Assembly: GCA_021613375.1 (NCBI GenBank)
Contig: CM038708.1
Coordinates: forward strand, 26,500,018 to 26,564,017
Direction: 5' to 3'
Length of the DNA stretch: 64,000 bases
DNA from: Megaleporinus macrocephalus
Taxonomy: Eukaryota > Chordata > Actinopteri > Characiformes > Anostomidae
The position numbers and the translations under genes were made by a program. The stretch's first letter is position 1, and every line of letters begins with the position of its first letter. This document shows positions 25,680-39,750 of this stretch, piece by piece. The notes below the pieces were generated by a model. It worked only from the letters and a program-made list of their open reading frames with translations, ran no database searches and was not told the origin of the DNA.

Positions 25680-26330
25680 GATAGCAATATGCTGTTTACT
25701 GAGCAATGTTCCTGCACAAACATCATTTACATGGACAGTCATCAGAATGTGAATTTACCTGGGACCTCATCTTAAAGGTCAATGTCTGGAGTGTGCAAAA
25801 AAACTTGCACAGGCAGAACTCTATGATCACTAAAAGTATGTTTGGAGAAACAATGAGGAATAATTGGTCAATAAAAGAACAGCTGTTAAGCACTGGGGTG
25901 GATCGGCTACACTTTGGGGTTGGGTCGCAGCCAGCGGCACAGGAAATGTTGTAGGAACAGAGGAAAAAAATCTACATCAACAAATTCTGAAAACTAATGT
26001 TCCACAATCAGTAAAGAAGCTAAAGAAAGTTGAATATTATAAGACTCCGATCCAAAACATACATGAAAATCAACCTTGAAATATCTCAAGAACTAACGAA
26101 TATGGCTTTGAAATTGCCTTCACAGATTTGAATACTATTGAAAATCAACGGGTAGATTTAAAACATGATATGCATACAGGATTACATTTAAATATTTTGG
26201 GACCATCGAGAAGAAAGGAAAAAAACATTTTAAAAGCACAGAAAGACTGTTATCTGTCTGTTGTCTGACATCTGGAGGCTGTCAGGGGAATGGATGCCCA
26301 AACTTACCTACAGGACACAAGTCTTTTCAC
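25680..26330 (+). pseudogene. Tc1-like transposase relic 2
   Basis: The plus strand reads NKRTAVKHWGGSATLWGWVA then ASGTGNVV, the Tc1 glycine-rich block. Further on DLNTIENQRVDLKHDM preserves the third catalytic Glu. The QDND-type second Asp site is damaged, and several stops and frameshifts occur. It belongs to a different Tc1 lineage from relic 1 and lies on the opposite strand. Ends are approximate. Confidence 0.8.
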
Positions 26331-29300
26331 AAGTCTTTTTGTATGAATGAATAAATGAAAGAATGAATAATAAAATTAGCAGAAATCTCTCACACTTACT
26401 TTAACTTTATCCAGAGGTGACCAGGAGCACCCCAACTTTTGCATACAACTAAACACACTGAGCCACAGAACATAGAGAAATATGTGGAGGTCCACATTCA
26501 GTACACAGCAGAATACGTAAACAACCAAGTGGCCAGTTCAACCACTAAAGAACAATAAAAACATGATAAAAACACACTCTGTGAACTTTGTCCTTAAGGA
26601 AAATCATGAAGCACAAATTCAGCCAGTTGTACCACTCTCTCTAAAACATGTCTCAGATCAGCTTAAAAGGGCAACTTTACCAGCACGGAAGAGCATCAAA
26701 TCAATGGTCACACTTGACTGACTATGTTCTGAAACGTGGTCTGCCTGCTTCTACCATTCGAAAGCTGAAAGGTTCACACTGAGAATCCTACGAGTGAAAA
26801 CCTATGAGATGAGAAGTTCTTTTTAAATTCACCTCCTGTAAAGATTTATAGCTCTGGACCACTAGAACGAGCCATAAAACTGCTACGTGGAAGGAGGACA
26901 CGTCAATGTTCGCTGTCAAAGTGACTGTCAAAGCAGAATCCAGACACATTCTGACACCAGACAATATTGATAATTTCATCTGTCTACTCATTCAAGTGGA
27001 AAGTAATAAAAATAAAGAACCCTGGCCCGAAAAAAATTAACATCTGCCTAATCTGAGCATCAGTATGACATAAATAATTCTTTCTTTTTTTTTATTTTAA
27101 TCCAATAATAACATTATTCTGATAACACTGCACATCCCTACTTTAAACAACACAAAAAGACAATCAACATTCAACATCAGTTTACTGTTAAAAAAAAAAA
27201 AGAAGGTTCTTTAAGGGTTCTTAGATTAGATGTACAGCTCTAGGATAAACCGTAATTGTTTAGGAGTTTGTGTTTTGTGAAGGTTCTTTTAAACCTTCTA
27301 AAATTTACACTTCAAAGGTGCTATAGAATTAAATTATTTAGTATTTTAAATTATTCTCTGATGTCCACATTGGCCAGGGTGAACGACACATAGATCTGTT
27401 TTTTTCTGCTTTGATTTGCTGATTTAGAGCAAGACGCAGTGATGAAAATGCACAAGCAACATGTCAAAAAACAGACAGACAGCACATCTAATCAACCTCC
27501 AGGTAAACAAGCTAGGTCGTCTGTTTAGCTATACCAGTCACTTGGAGCTTGCTGGTAGCCACCAATGCCTATACAAGTGACCGTTGTTCAATTTCAACAC
27601 CAAGACACAAAGTAAAGCTGTTACTCATTATGAAACTTTCAAGATCAACTGACTAACTGTGAAAAAGTGGATAAAAATCACACAGCATGGCCACTACTTA
27701 CAGGCTGATGTCCTCTATTCAGTATCTTCACAGTAAAACACTGAGTGAAGCTGCTTAAGATTGTTCAAAGGTTTGAGAAACTGTCAGGAGTGAAAGATGT
27801 GGAAATGTGGAGAGCAAACAAACAACTTTAAATGAAAGCGGTCTGGGGTGTAAGAAAGTATCAAAATATTGAATATCGGGATATTATGTTTTGTGATACT
27901 GTATCGATTCTCAAAAACACAGTATTGATACACAGATTCCTGTCAGACAGTGAATCATTGTGTGTTGGGTTTAAACCTCTGACCACTAGATGGCAGTGTT
28001 GTAATCCATTTTCAGCTCCACTCCAACATTAACAAGCAGCACAAGAGCGCAATGCTATTGTAAGCATTGACAAACCTGTTCATATAATAGTAGGATTTGA
28101 AAAATCGCAATATATCACTTGACATTATGGTTATATACTGGTGCTGTACAGGTGTAGCCTTAAAGGTGGAAAGGAACATTTGATCAAGAACCTGGCAAAT
28201 AGGAGGCCTCCTTTAAGTTCATTTAACATCAACCATGCCCATTCACAGTTTGGTTCCTAGTCAAGGTTATGAAAAGTGCAGACACCTCCTTCGCAGCCTT
28301 GAACAGAATCTTGCTGAGCTAGAACGAGAACCGGTAAACATTAAGTCATAAATATTATGTAAAAATTGTACGGTACAGTAACAGGAGGACTTACCACCAA
28401 CACCTTTAGGTTCTTGCTCTCCAGGATTCAAATATGCCACTGTAAAGGGCTCTTCATTTGCACAGATGCCATGTGTTTGCAGAAGATCTTTTAGTCTCGC
28501 CTGGCGTGACATGATTAAGACATCAGCTCCGCCGAGACAGACCTGGGGATAACACTGTCAACGTCCAGAGTCACTCATTAGGATGCCAGTCATACTCCAT
28601 TCTCTGTGCTAAGGAACGCTACCCTATTTATCAGGCAAATGATCACGGAGCGGAATCAAGAAGAACAACTTAGCATCGAATATACAGCCAAATGTTAATA
28701 CCACATAAAGATATTCCCTGGCATTAAATCCCCACTGGAACCCCTTGTGCTCTCGCAATCACCGGCTGTAAAACTGCGGGCTGTAATGTTCTAGTGCCTT
28801 AGGGGCTTATTAGGAAACATAAAAGCCACATAAGACCTTCATTCCTGTTCTTCATGAACGGGTGCAGGTTTCTCTCTATTTTTTCCTTCCTTCATGTCTG
28901 ACGATGGCATATAGGAAAATGAGGCTGCTCTGCTATTCAGACAGCATGCTTTGATTGCTAAACAGGTATTATCTGGAGGCAAATTCCAGTCAGATACTAC
29001 CATATATGGTACTGTGCGACCGAGGCATATCAACATGGGAATTATAGGATATCCATTTACAGTAACGCCCTGTTTTGTTCGCACATGTTGGATAAACGCA
29101 ATAAAGCATAATCAAGAATCCTATCCACACATAGGAACAGACGCTCTCTGAACTCTCCGAATGTAATTTTACCGACTGTGCTAAGGCAGCATAAATACCT
29201 CACTTTCCTGACATTTCCTAGCCTTGGAATAAGGAAGTACCTGCGCATTCATTCGAGTTGGAGAATTATTCATTTTCCAGCGTGTGCAAAGTTCAATACC

Positions 29301-29690
29301 TGAATTTCAGTGCAGCCCAGGCTGCGGCAGAGACAATTACAGGCTTGGCGCTTCTTTACTGAATCTGCTTGCCGAGTCTATTATCTGAGGCCCAAAACAA
29401 ATCTGGCAACAAGATCATACCTCTCCTTATCTGCCCTGTAAGAGCAGAGCACTGCAGTTAAATCACATCTGCACACAGCCCCTTCCCCCCCACACCAGTA
29501 TAAATGAAAAAGCTCAGGTTTGCATCTGCAGGCGAAACCGAACTCTTTCTGTAGCTTTCCATCTACAGTAGAACCGCATGTGCACACTTGTGCTTGTGTA
29601 TGTGCACTAGCTTTACAGTACAGCAGGGCGAGAGTGTTTAGGAATAAAATGGAATGCAAAATGGAGTAAGTGGACAGCTAGGGTTAAATG
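26331..29690. other. Intergenic, scattered decayed repeats
   Basis: At 27832-28145 a segment with AAAATATTGAATATCGGGAT and GATACTGTATCGATTC looks like a non-autonomous hAT-type repeat, without ends defined. The GGTTCTTTAAGGGTTC patch near 27205 resembles 23480. No gene. Confidence 0.45.
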
Positions 29691-29698
29691 ACCTAGAC

Positions 29699-30277
29699 CA
29701 GGGGTATTTACTCAGTAAGGTCCAGTTAGAGGAGATTTCCTCAGGCCAAGGTCCGGACGGTCATCATTTCTAACATGTGTTATGATTCACTGCCATATCC
29801 TGTATAGTGAAGTAGCCTAGTATCAGCATCTTATACCATCAACAACTGAAATAAAAATAAATTGCAAATACCGTTCAGTTTGTTTCAGTATACTTACTGT
29901 TTAAATGCTAAACTGAATTCATTATTTTTAAATTTCTAATAAATGTTTTTTTTATCATTTCAAATAAAAACAAAGGCTACATAAAAAAAACAGAATGCTT
30001 TTGAAAAAAGTGCATCTTAAAGTGTTTATTTCTAGAAAAAGTCAATAAAACGTGCATCTTTTTGTTAACTTAGTTTCACAAATTGACATGTTGGTTTTAC
30101 ACCGCGGTTTTCTCCAAAACTAGACGAGCCAGTCTCGCTGCACTCTCGTATATGCACAGATCTGATTGGCTGAGGAGCGCCTTTGGTGATCTCACAACGC
30201 ACGTGATTGGTCTGTGAGTTTACTGGACAACGTCTGGGTCCGGACCTGGACCGCGGTCCCCCTATTAGTGACCTCTG
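29699..30277. mobile_element. Non-autonomous hAT-like element with 8-bp target duplication
   Basis: The left end is CAGGGGTATTTACTC and the right end, reverse-complemented, CAGAGGTCACTAATAGG. Flanks ACCTAGAC (29691-29698) and ATCTAGAC (30278-30285) match at seven of eight bases, as for hAT. The inside includes CCGGAC-rich stretches on both sides and an oligo(A)/T middle. No transposase. Confidence 0.75.
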
Positions 30278-30285
30278 ATCTAGAC

Positions 30286-31422
30286 TATCATCAGACTAAT
30301 ATTATAACTGTGATTCTTTACTATAAATTAAGATCCAGGACTGTTTTTCCACCAAGAAAACCAGCACATCCATGTTTTCGGGCATGAGCGTAGTACGCTA
30401 GGCTGCTGGTTCACAGGTACCCCTGTTACAAAATGCAAGGTAGATTAACACACACAAACTGCAATTAAGACAATAAAACAATGCACTGTTCATCCCAGTA
30501 GATGACAACGACGTTAAGTGGCCAAAAAAACCAAAAAACAGATCAATCCCTGTATTGCCTCAGCCCTCCATCCGGAGTCAGAGAGTCATCCTGATAACCT
30601 GCAGGAGTGTGTAATGATTAAATTGAGGGGGTGAAAAAAAACTAATGAAAACAATGCAGCCCAAGTCTACTTTTTCAAATAATATAATCTCAGGATAATT
30701 TTCCAATGGATTTTCCAGCCGGACTAACTTAACATCCATGGGCTAACGATAAGCTTGTTGTCTGTCAAACAATGTTGATGAGCTTACCATTGGCCCCTGC
30801 TTTAAGCTCCACCTTCACAAAGTATGGATGGCTTTGTTCCTGTCCACATTTACAAAGATTTTTTTTGGAGTAATTAAGTTTAATTGAGTAATCGTGACGT
30901 TCTTAATGCATACTTGGCTCAGAAAGTCTGTGACATTATACAATGTGAGGATTGGTCTGTGGAATCGATTTGCAAAAAACAAATTAAAATACATTACCTC
31001 AATAAAAGCTTAGGACTCATCGTTTCATTTTAAGGTGAATTTAGAATGTGCTACCTAATCTCTTTCCCAAAGCAAGTGAGAGGTGATGAGACTGAGCTGA
31101 AAAAGATGCCCCCAAGGCAAAGCTGTGACAGGTGAGCCATCCATCACAAAGCAGACGCTTATTATACACGTGCCATCAGCCTGACAGGCACCTGCCACCA
31201 CCATAAAACTCTGCTAATACGGCTGACAATGAGAAGAAAACGTAATGGAGTCAGTTATAGGGGACTGCATTTCAGTTGCTTCTAATAAACGCTAATAATG
31301 ATTTTCAGCCACATAATAAAAGCTGATATACAGTATAATGGCTCATCTGTGCTACCATATCTGACCAAAGCTGTCCAAACTGGCCAAAGCCTAGGTTTTT
31401 GTTGTATTTTATTTATTTCTCG
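30286..31422. other. Intergenic, no gene recognised
   Basis: Single-copy AT-rich sequence, with no repeats or coding signature recognised. Confidence 0.5.
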
Positions 31423-31645
31423 AATTGCATTTATCTCCAAAATAGCATTTTTTCAGGAGAAGGCCACAACATACTTTACTTTTAATGCAAGTCAATAGAA
31501 TCAGTTGGCTTTAAGCTATTTTGGAGCATTTCTATTGGTCTATTTACCATGAAATTTTCACACAATGTAAGCTGCTGCTTTCAAATGACATACAAAAAAA
31601 TGTAACAAAAATTGAGCTACATGTTTTTCTTTGAACAGCGATGAT
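31423..31645 (-). mobile_element. MITE copy B, inverted relative to copy A
   Basis: The reverse complement runs CATCGCTGTTCAAAGAAAAA ... ACATTGTGTGAAAATTTCAT ... GACTTGCATTAAAAGTAAAG ... GGAGATA, in the same order as the MITE at 11222-11476. The end distal to CATCGCTG is more diverged. Confidence 0.75.
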
Positions 31646-32109
31646 ATTCGTATAGATAAATAATGACTTTTGTACCAATTGGCCACTTTGCATTAGAAAG
31701 ATGTACTTTACAAATAGAAAGATGTATGTTGATTTCTACGACGTCACTAAAACAATTAAATCTCGGGCTGCTTTGGCAGCTTACTTTAGTGGGCCCTTAA
31801 CACAAATCAACTTGGCCAAAGTCACTGGTGCAGTATAAAAGACTGTCATAGAATCGTTTTACTTCGCTGGGGGACCAGTGGAAGGTATAAGCAATTCTGA
31901 CTGGATTTTTTAGGATTTGTAATCCTTAAAAAATGACAGCACTCAGCGCATCCATGCACATGGACTCTGCCTTCCAGCTTTTCCAAGTAGGTCATGGCGA
32001 ATCAGTGATGCTGAAAATACTCACAAAAGGTGTGACCCAGCTCTCTACAGGTAAGAATGAAGGCTTCAAACAATAGAGCAATTGAAGAAAAAAAAGACTG
32101 TTACTTTTA

Positions 32110-32650
32110 CAAATGTCCCCATCAGCAGTGCCGCAGCTTGTTGCCATATTAACGCAGAACTTGCGCACGCAGGAAACGGAATGTGGTGAGATTTGGCACC
32201 GTTTTTAGAAATGTGCGTTGGAAGCTGCAGTGGAGCTCGATGAGAAAAGCTGGAGAGTGTTCTGTGCGCTCTTTCACCGCAGTGTTCCGTGCGGGTGTTT
32301 TTCCCATAGCGCCGCGGCTAAAGTGGCCGAGTGGCTTTGCTGCGAGCTACGATAGCACTCAGTCTAGCAGCAGCAGCAGCGTGTGAGTCCCAGTGTTGCT
32401 GCCCTGGCCTCGCCTCTATATGAGGAGTGTACATTGCGGTGTGATGTCCAGAGACTTGGCTTCATGCACAGTTAATGTCTCTGCTGTCCGGATGATTAAC
32501 GCAGGCCGTTTCACGCTCCCGAACGGCCCCCAAAAATGTCCTCCCCTTTCGCCTCGCCTGCCACACTCTTGGGCCGCAGTAAAAATAGCTCGCCGCTAAC
32601 CTATGTACTTGCTTTTGTTCCGCTGTGGCAAGAGCATAGCGATGCACTCT
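32110..32650. promoter_or_regulatory. CpG-rich island in AT-rich intergenic DNA
   Basis: About 34 CpG dinucleotides in 540 bp by hand count, in a GC-rich stretch (e.g. AGCGCCGCGGC; (AGC)5 near 32370) bounded on both sides by AT-rich DNA. No transposon ends or recognised exon are seen. It could be the promoter of an unannotated transcript, a conserved regulatory element or an old CpG-rich repeat. It lies about 11-12 kb past the probable ppargc1a 3' end. Confidence 0.45.
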
Positions 32651-35600
32651 GTCTCCTGCTAGGTCCTGACTGATTTGTACAGAGGAAGGTGATTTTATGA
32701 ACAATTCTGAAACAAGACGTTCGTGTTATCGTAGCTGCTGTCATAGCTTCCATAGAAGAAACGCAAGTTACAGCACATTCAAGGTACAGCACGTTAGTAT
32801 ACTTATACAGAGCGTATTTTGCTAGCGCTTAGCACTGAGACTCAGTCATTAGGTATGTGCATTCCATCCAATATTGATATTCAAGTATTCAAAAGAGTAA
32901 ATGATGGGACATCTAGATAAAGACACAAAAATAAAATCAAAATTAACCAGAACAATACAGAATGCTAGTGCGAACTCATCTTCTCCAGTTGTTTTTTTTC
33001 TCCTCAATAGTGCTGAAATACAGTCATATAGTATTTTTACATCACAGGAGCATATTTAGTGCTAAAAGTACGAATTAAAAATTAAAATATCTTTTCAGCC
33101 ACATGCTTGACGAAGCAATGTTAGCAACACATTCTTATTTCATAGAATAACATAAAAAACTTGCTCACAAACAAAAAACAAAACTTTCATATTTTTACAG
33201 TTCTGTCACTTTACTGAACTTTTTCCTCAGTATATTTTCTCTGTTTTTCTATAAAGGACTGTGAAGAAAATGAGACTCCTGGAAAACTCCTACACACTGC
33301 ATAACATCATGACAATAATACACTAATAATAATTTCTAAATGTCAGGTGCATTGTGACTCTCGTGAGTTACTCCTACTTTTCAGATTTTTCCGTACTAGC
33401 GAATGCTTTGCTTAAAGGTTGGCTCGCGCTCTGTCCGCCTCAGCGTGACTGCAAATATGGCGCTGAGAGTGGCAGATTCAAGAGGATTATGTATTTGGAT
33501 ATGTGAGTGGAGATTCGATGCCTGGGAGTCTGGGTCTACAGATGGCTACAGCTGGGTCCTCAGGTCTCCTCTTTCATTAGGTTTAAAACTAAAATACTGC
33601 TAAATGGTAGATAGAGTATCTTTCTTACAAACCAACCATCCTCCATGTTATATGTGTAAGTTTAAAGGTGGCGCCACTTCGGTCTGCTTTGTCTCCTTAC
33701 TGCATTAAATATTAGTTAGTATTATTTTATGTTTTTTTCCCCCAAAATCAGATAAGAGGAAAAATGAATGTATAAATATCAAAAGAGTAACACTGAACAA
33801 GTACAATTCCTACCCAAGTTGATATTAAGTACCTCAATAGCGCAATAGGATCTGATATGATAGAATATGATAGAAACTCAAACTGTACTTTAGCAGCTAA
33901 GAACATGCTAAAATATCTTCATGCAATAAGGCAGGGTTACACTACACAACGCTTACACCGGTTTTAGTCTTGATTCGGACTGAACCTGAGCTAGGGCTGA
34001 ACAATTTAGAGAAAATATCTAATTGTGATTATCCTGACTAATATTGTGATTATCTTCTATAAATTCATGTTCAGGCAAAATTCAGTTTTCCTAGATTAAC
34101 CTCTGAACATAGTGTCCCATAAGGACAGTTTGCTACGACGACATGTCCAGAAAAACCTGCAGAAACCAGTTACAGAGAGTGACATACACATTATTTTTAT
34201 CTGTTAGGACTTTAAAAGGTTGTAAAGTATGTGCAAGGCTTTAACAGCCCAACTTTACTTTTGTCCAGGTATAAACTCATATTTCCAGATTTTCTAAATC
34301 AATTTTCTTATTTGAGATGCTGTACATTATCTTTATTATATTTATTGTTTTAACATGGCTCGGTGCAACCAAGTGATGACGGTTTATGTACACAGCACAA
34401 TACACAGCTAGTCTAAAGTACTACCTTAAAATATACATGTACAGATATTCAAACTGTTAGCAACTATACACTCAAACAGCTCCACAAACAGACTGTTACT
34501 GTCAGTAATCCTTTGAGCTCAATCCAGAATGCCATCCGTTCATGGCAACAGCAAATTCCTTTGCCATAGCACCGACAAGACTTTTTAGTAAAGAGCTAAG
34601 CCAGGGACTGCATGTGTGATAAAACTGGTGCGAGGGCTATTAATTTCAGTGATAAAGTGTGGAAACTGCAAGGCCTAGCAGCGTGCCCGTGACAGTGGGG
34701 GAGTGTTGTGCTTGAATGGGAGACAGCTCTGTCCTTCACACTGTCTGATCTGCTTGGGAACGGCGTTCACGTCCAATGCTAATTTGAAAGACACCAGTGA
34801 AACTCTTGGCTTCATTTCAGGAGGCAAGATTTGGGCTGGCCCAACGACCTTCTCCTCAAGAACATGGAAAACTTCTTTTCTCAATGCGTCAGAGGCCTCT
34901 GCAAAGGAGGAAGACAAACTGCTGAAACCGCTGAAATTCTTTCACAGTAACATAAAAGCGTGATCTGGGATAGCGACTGCATTTCTGTGTTCGTGTAGGA
35001 TTTGATAAACACGCATACACAAACGTGATTTGTTTTCCCCATCACTTTGTATCTAAGCCCTCATCTTCACTGGCTGCCGTTCTGTCATCCTATATGATAC
35101 AATCCTCAGCAAATATGTGGGCTGTGAAGATAAACAAGCCCTGCTTATATTTACAGACCAAACGATAATTGTATTTAGCGAAGTTAAGTTTGAAGCAAAT
35201 AAGCCCTCTAGAAAAAAAGTTGAAACAAAAGTGCTAAAATGGGGTTAATTGAATTTTAAGCCTCATCATAGAAGATTACCAAGCGCATAAAACACCACTT
35301 TAATTATGTTATTAGCACGTGGATTAGGGCGTAAAGTATTTTTAACAAGTAATTATGGCCCGGCTGTCTGTACATTATAAATGGACGGTTTGGACGCAGG
35401 GAATTCATTCCGCAGTTTCGTCGTTCCAATCATAAGCCAAACTAGGACTGCTTTAAAAAGTGACAGCACTATGCTGCACTATAAGGTATTACTGGCCACT
35501 ATAGACTATAACTAGTCAACAGGACTATATTTATTCAGACAGATAACGAAAAAAACTTATTCGTTTCATGTACAACCACTGTGACTGTTTAACATGCGGA

Positions 35601-38600
35601 GAGGTCCACTTGAAATATGAATATTTGATAGAGTTGTGCATGTTACTTTACTCCTGCATGTTCTTGAGTAAATTATTCGTAAGAACATCAAATAGGATAC
35701 ATCCTGAAAGTCCCTGAGTTCCAGTAAGCTCTGCATCATGGAACAACCACCCATTTGCGTCTACTTAAAGTGCATTCTGAGTCAAGCAGTTTTCTGTTTC
35801 TGTACAGGGAAGCTCGTCAACACAATGATAATCACCCAGACCATGCGGATATGCCAGAAAAGGCTAAAAAGGGCTGAAAAAAAAGCTGGAAAACCCCTAA
35901 TTTATAATAAACGTCTCAATTTAGGCAATCATTTTTTAACACACTGTAAGACTCACGCCAAGGACGTACACATAGCCAACATTTTGAAACTATAAATAAC
36001 CCAGAAATTCTCTGTTATTTACAAAACTGTACATAATCGGGGCAATTTTAGTCCCGACATTTGCTTTAAGCAAATGTGTTCGCATATTAGGGTGGAAACG
36101 TTCAGTGAACTGCTGTCTAAAAGTGCAAATGAAGTCATTTGGCTTGTCAGTGCCTGTCATTACAGGCCACGCACATGTCCAATATTCCTTACTAATGAGT
36201 ATTGATGACAGTTGATAATTACCGAATTACTGATGATATAGCAAATGCTTTCGCATCATTACATCTGCATGTTTTATTCAATGTGAGCGTGACAAGCTTT
36301 CACATAATTATTCCATTAAAGAGCTACACTGCCCGAGCCCATAAACCACCAAGCAGTGATGTCAGTTCAAGTTAATATTTACCCCCCCAGCCCAGCCTAG
36401 CCCAGCCCAGCCCAGTGCACCCCCACTCCTTCCTTCCTTCCTCGGTCCCTTCCCTTCCTGTCAATCCTTCACCTTCCCTCTTTCTTAATCTTAATATATT
36501 TTGCTCTCCATCACTCTCCTCTTTCTCCCTCTCAGGTAATGCACTGACAAAAAGAACATCCCATCCACTTCTCTCCGTCCTAACTGACTGTGTCAGCTGG
36601 CCGTCCCCACGGTCACCTCAGTCACCATGGCCACCTGACTTTCTGCTGACGTTCCCCGGGGCGCAGCGAGACTTGCCAGCCGCAGCATTCTGAAAGGCCT
36701 GCGCTGGCCTGGGGGCATGAAGCACACTTCTCCTCACAAAGCTCACCAAATCCTCCCTACGATAACGTCCGCCACCCGCGCCGTCTCACTCCCTCGATCC
36801 TCACAGCTGACAGTCTATTTGATGCTCACTTTTTTTATTTTTTTTGATGCTCTCCAAAAGTGTTTTTTTTTCTTTTGGCCGTTCTAATTAATAAACGTAT
36901 CTTTGGTGCACTCGAGGTAATTAGCGTTGTGTGTTGCTGGAGGACCAGATGGTGAATTAGAATGGAAGTGAGTTGCTCAATCAGCTGCTGTTTGTCTGGT
37001 GTCATTAATTATCAAGCGAAGTATACGTTCTGGTCCCAAAAGTTGATACTTTGGGAAAAGAATAATATTGTGCCTTCTGTTGCTCATTACTCCTTAAAGC
37101 TTACAATGGCAGAGCACAGGTAGGGATGGAGAGAGTGCTGCTGTTGTCGCGCCTCGATCAACAGCTGCCGGAGGCTCTGCTACAGCTGACAAATGCATTT
37201 GGATTGCCCGTTACAAGCCAAACGGTTTGCTTTCACACCTAGTTAATTGAGTTGATAAGGTTAAGTTACTCAGCAATTTTATATATAGTGAGTTGTAGAA
37301 CATTTCACTTGGAAAACTGCCTTCTTTTAAGGTTTTCAGTAAATGCAGTGGTTATACGCTTTTTTAAATGTATGCTGTTGGACGTTATACATCCAAGATA
37401 TATCAATGCTATATTACGATTCAAATATTTCTTTGACTTTAAAACATCACCCGTTATTCTTTTTGACGTACATAATTTTGGAGTGACACTTTCTCTTCAT
37501 ATAGAACCAAGGAACGATAAACGGGGTCCTTAATCAACCCCTTAAATGTCTCAAAGCCAAATTTCTGGTGGACCCTGCTTCCCCCCCAGTTGGTGAACTT
37601 CTGTCACTGGTTTTCATAATTTCCTGTTGATGCAGCACTGATCTGTCTCAGGGTGGCGCTGTAGCAAACCTGTAACCATGCCTAAGATACTTTGCAATAT
37701 GCTGTAGCATATTTGTAATTCTGAAACCCTGAACCCAGTTTTCCCAAGAATTTGATGGTGAAAGTGAACTACTACTCACTTCTTGAACCTGAGAAAAAAC
37801 AGTAGTTGTGTAAGTTCTTTAAATTCTATAAGACCCCATTACCAAAACCTAATATATTTATCCACTGAAGCATCAGCACTGCTATGGAGAGTGAGTTAGT
37901 AATGCTGATGTAACCAGCCAACATACGACCCCCTTGAATACCAGATCTACTCAAAAAAATGTCAAATGCACACAGACATTTATTTTAGAAAGCAAACTGA
38001 AATATAAACTCTTAGGAAAAAAATGACTAGTACAAAAGTTCAATGATTTGAAAATGTTTATACTGTGTTAGATGAAAATTATAATTAAAAAATGTACAAA
38101 GAATAGCGAAAGATAAAAAAAGAAATGAAGAAGAAATAAGTCAACAGGACTGTAAACGGAAAATGAGCAACGAAACAGGCCATTTTATCTGATACACTGT
38201 TTAACCAATGGTAAGCTGCCCAGAAAACCCTGAGCTAAATACCAGTGGACCACCAGTGTAATGCTATCAGGGGAAAAGGAGAACTTGTTGTATATGGTTT
38301 ATTTACAGAACCTTTTAAAAATGGTTCTGTGGGGCTGCAGAAAGATTTCAACTGTTGAAACCAAATAATATTTTATTCTACTACAGACCCTTGTTGAGAA
38401 GAGTCTACCCCTCCAATGACTTAGAGATACATACCAACTCACCTGGTCTTACAGGGTGTAGGTAAGGTCTGATATTTAACAATACGGCCCTCGCTTAGTC
38501 CCTGTCCATTTAGAACAGCCCTGAAGAGACTGTTTCTCATCACTTCAGTTTGGAACATTTTTAACGCTGGATTTAAAGTTTACAAAAGCCATGAAATTCC

Positions 38601-38990
38601 CCAAATAGGCTATAAACTAAAGTCTCAATGAGCGCACAGCAACACCTGCAAACCGAGGCTTAAAAACATGTGAGCAAGAGAGGTTACCTGTAGTCAGGAG
38701 TCAGTCGTCCTCTCCTACTCCAGCCTAAACAAGACGTCCAAGTTCACGATGAAGAACATGAGCAGCCTTTCAGCCCCTTTTACTCTACATGGTCCTGCCC
38801 TCAGCTCGCTGCTAGTTTGGATGGATTATGCGAGCAAGTGAACGATGAGTTGACTTCATCAAAACAGCGATTTGAACGCCGTCAATGTCCGTTTAAGAAA
38901 ACTCGGATGAACCCCTGGTATCCCCCGCTTTGCTGCAGGTACGGAAACGTTAAGAATAGTTATTAACGAGATGTAAACGAGATGGTCTTC
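32651..38990. other. Intergenic, no gene recognised
   Basis: At 33993-34060 GGGCTGAACAATTTAGAGAA then ATTGTGATTATCCTGAC resembles a hAT-type end without a partner. CCCAG and CCTT runs occur at 36386-36450, and a GC-richer stretch at 36540-36790. Open frames at 34675-34917 (-) and 34703-34963 (+) overlap and match no family I know. Confidence 0.45.
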
Positions 38991-38994
38991 CTCT

Positions 38995-39750
38995 GCAGGC
39001 CATCAGGCCCTTACAACTGATCCAAAATGCAGCAGCACGGCTCGTCTTCAGTCTTCCCAAGTTCACTCATGTCACTCCACTGCTGCGCTCCCTTCACTGG
39101 CTTCCTGTAGCTGCTCGCATTCAGTTTAAAGTTCTGATGCCTACAAAGCCAAGAATGGACCAGCTCCTGCTTACCTTATGGCAATGGTCAAAATTCGAAA
39201 CGCACCTCGAGCCCTTCGCGCTTCAAGTACGGCTCGGCTTGACCCACCATCACTCAAGATTCATGGAAGACACGCAACAAAACGCTTCTCTGTCCTGGCA
39301 CCCAGATGGTGGAACGAACTTCCACTGGATGTCCGAACAGCGAACTCTCTCGCAGTCTTCAAACGCAGACTGAAGACCTGTCTCTTTGTAAAGCACTTAT
39401 AATCACTAATATACTAAAGTACTGGTATAAACTGTAATTGCACTTTATCTTCTAGGAGCACTGGCTAAGTACAGCACTTGTACTGTATGTAGTCTTGTAT
39501 TTATTCTCTTCTCTGTAGGTGTTCCAGTCTTGCTAGGTATTGCGTTGTCTTTTTTCTAGGTATCAGCACTGACCCTGTGTTTATGGCAGTGTTTGAGTAT
39601 AAGAGTAGTTTGGACTTAATCCTGTTGTACTAGATAGAGATTCATACTCTAACCGAACACTAAGCACTTATGTAAGTCGCTCTGAAGAAGAGCGTCTGCT
39701 AAATGCCGTAAATGTAAATGTAAATGTAAATGTAAATGTAAATGTAAAGG
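38995..39750 (+). mobile_element. 5'-truncated L2-like LINE, 3' end with (TAAATG)n tail
   Basis: The plus strand encodes the C-terminal end of LINE ORF2: LIQNAAARLVFSLPKFTHVT then PLLRSLHWLPVAAR, then after a one-base deletion near 39139, LMAMVKIRNAPRALRASSTA ... RFSVLAPRWWNELPLDVRTA ... FKRRLKTCLFVKHL. The 3' UTR ends GAGCGTCTGCTAAATGCCGTAAATG followed by TAAATG hexamers to about 39748. 5' truncation and a simple hexamer tail are typical of the L2 clade in fish. Confidence 0.85.

Noticed and set aside
34675..34963. Overlapping 80- and 86-codon frames on both strands that look somewhat protein-like
   Set aside because: No family recognised, no splice or promoter support; could be conserved noncoding DNA. 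A translated search would decide.
38690..38945. Possible minus-strand first exon ending CTACAG/GTAACC
   Set aside because: A donor-like site and a few CpGs alone do not support a transcript; short frames end quickly.
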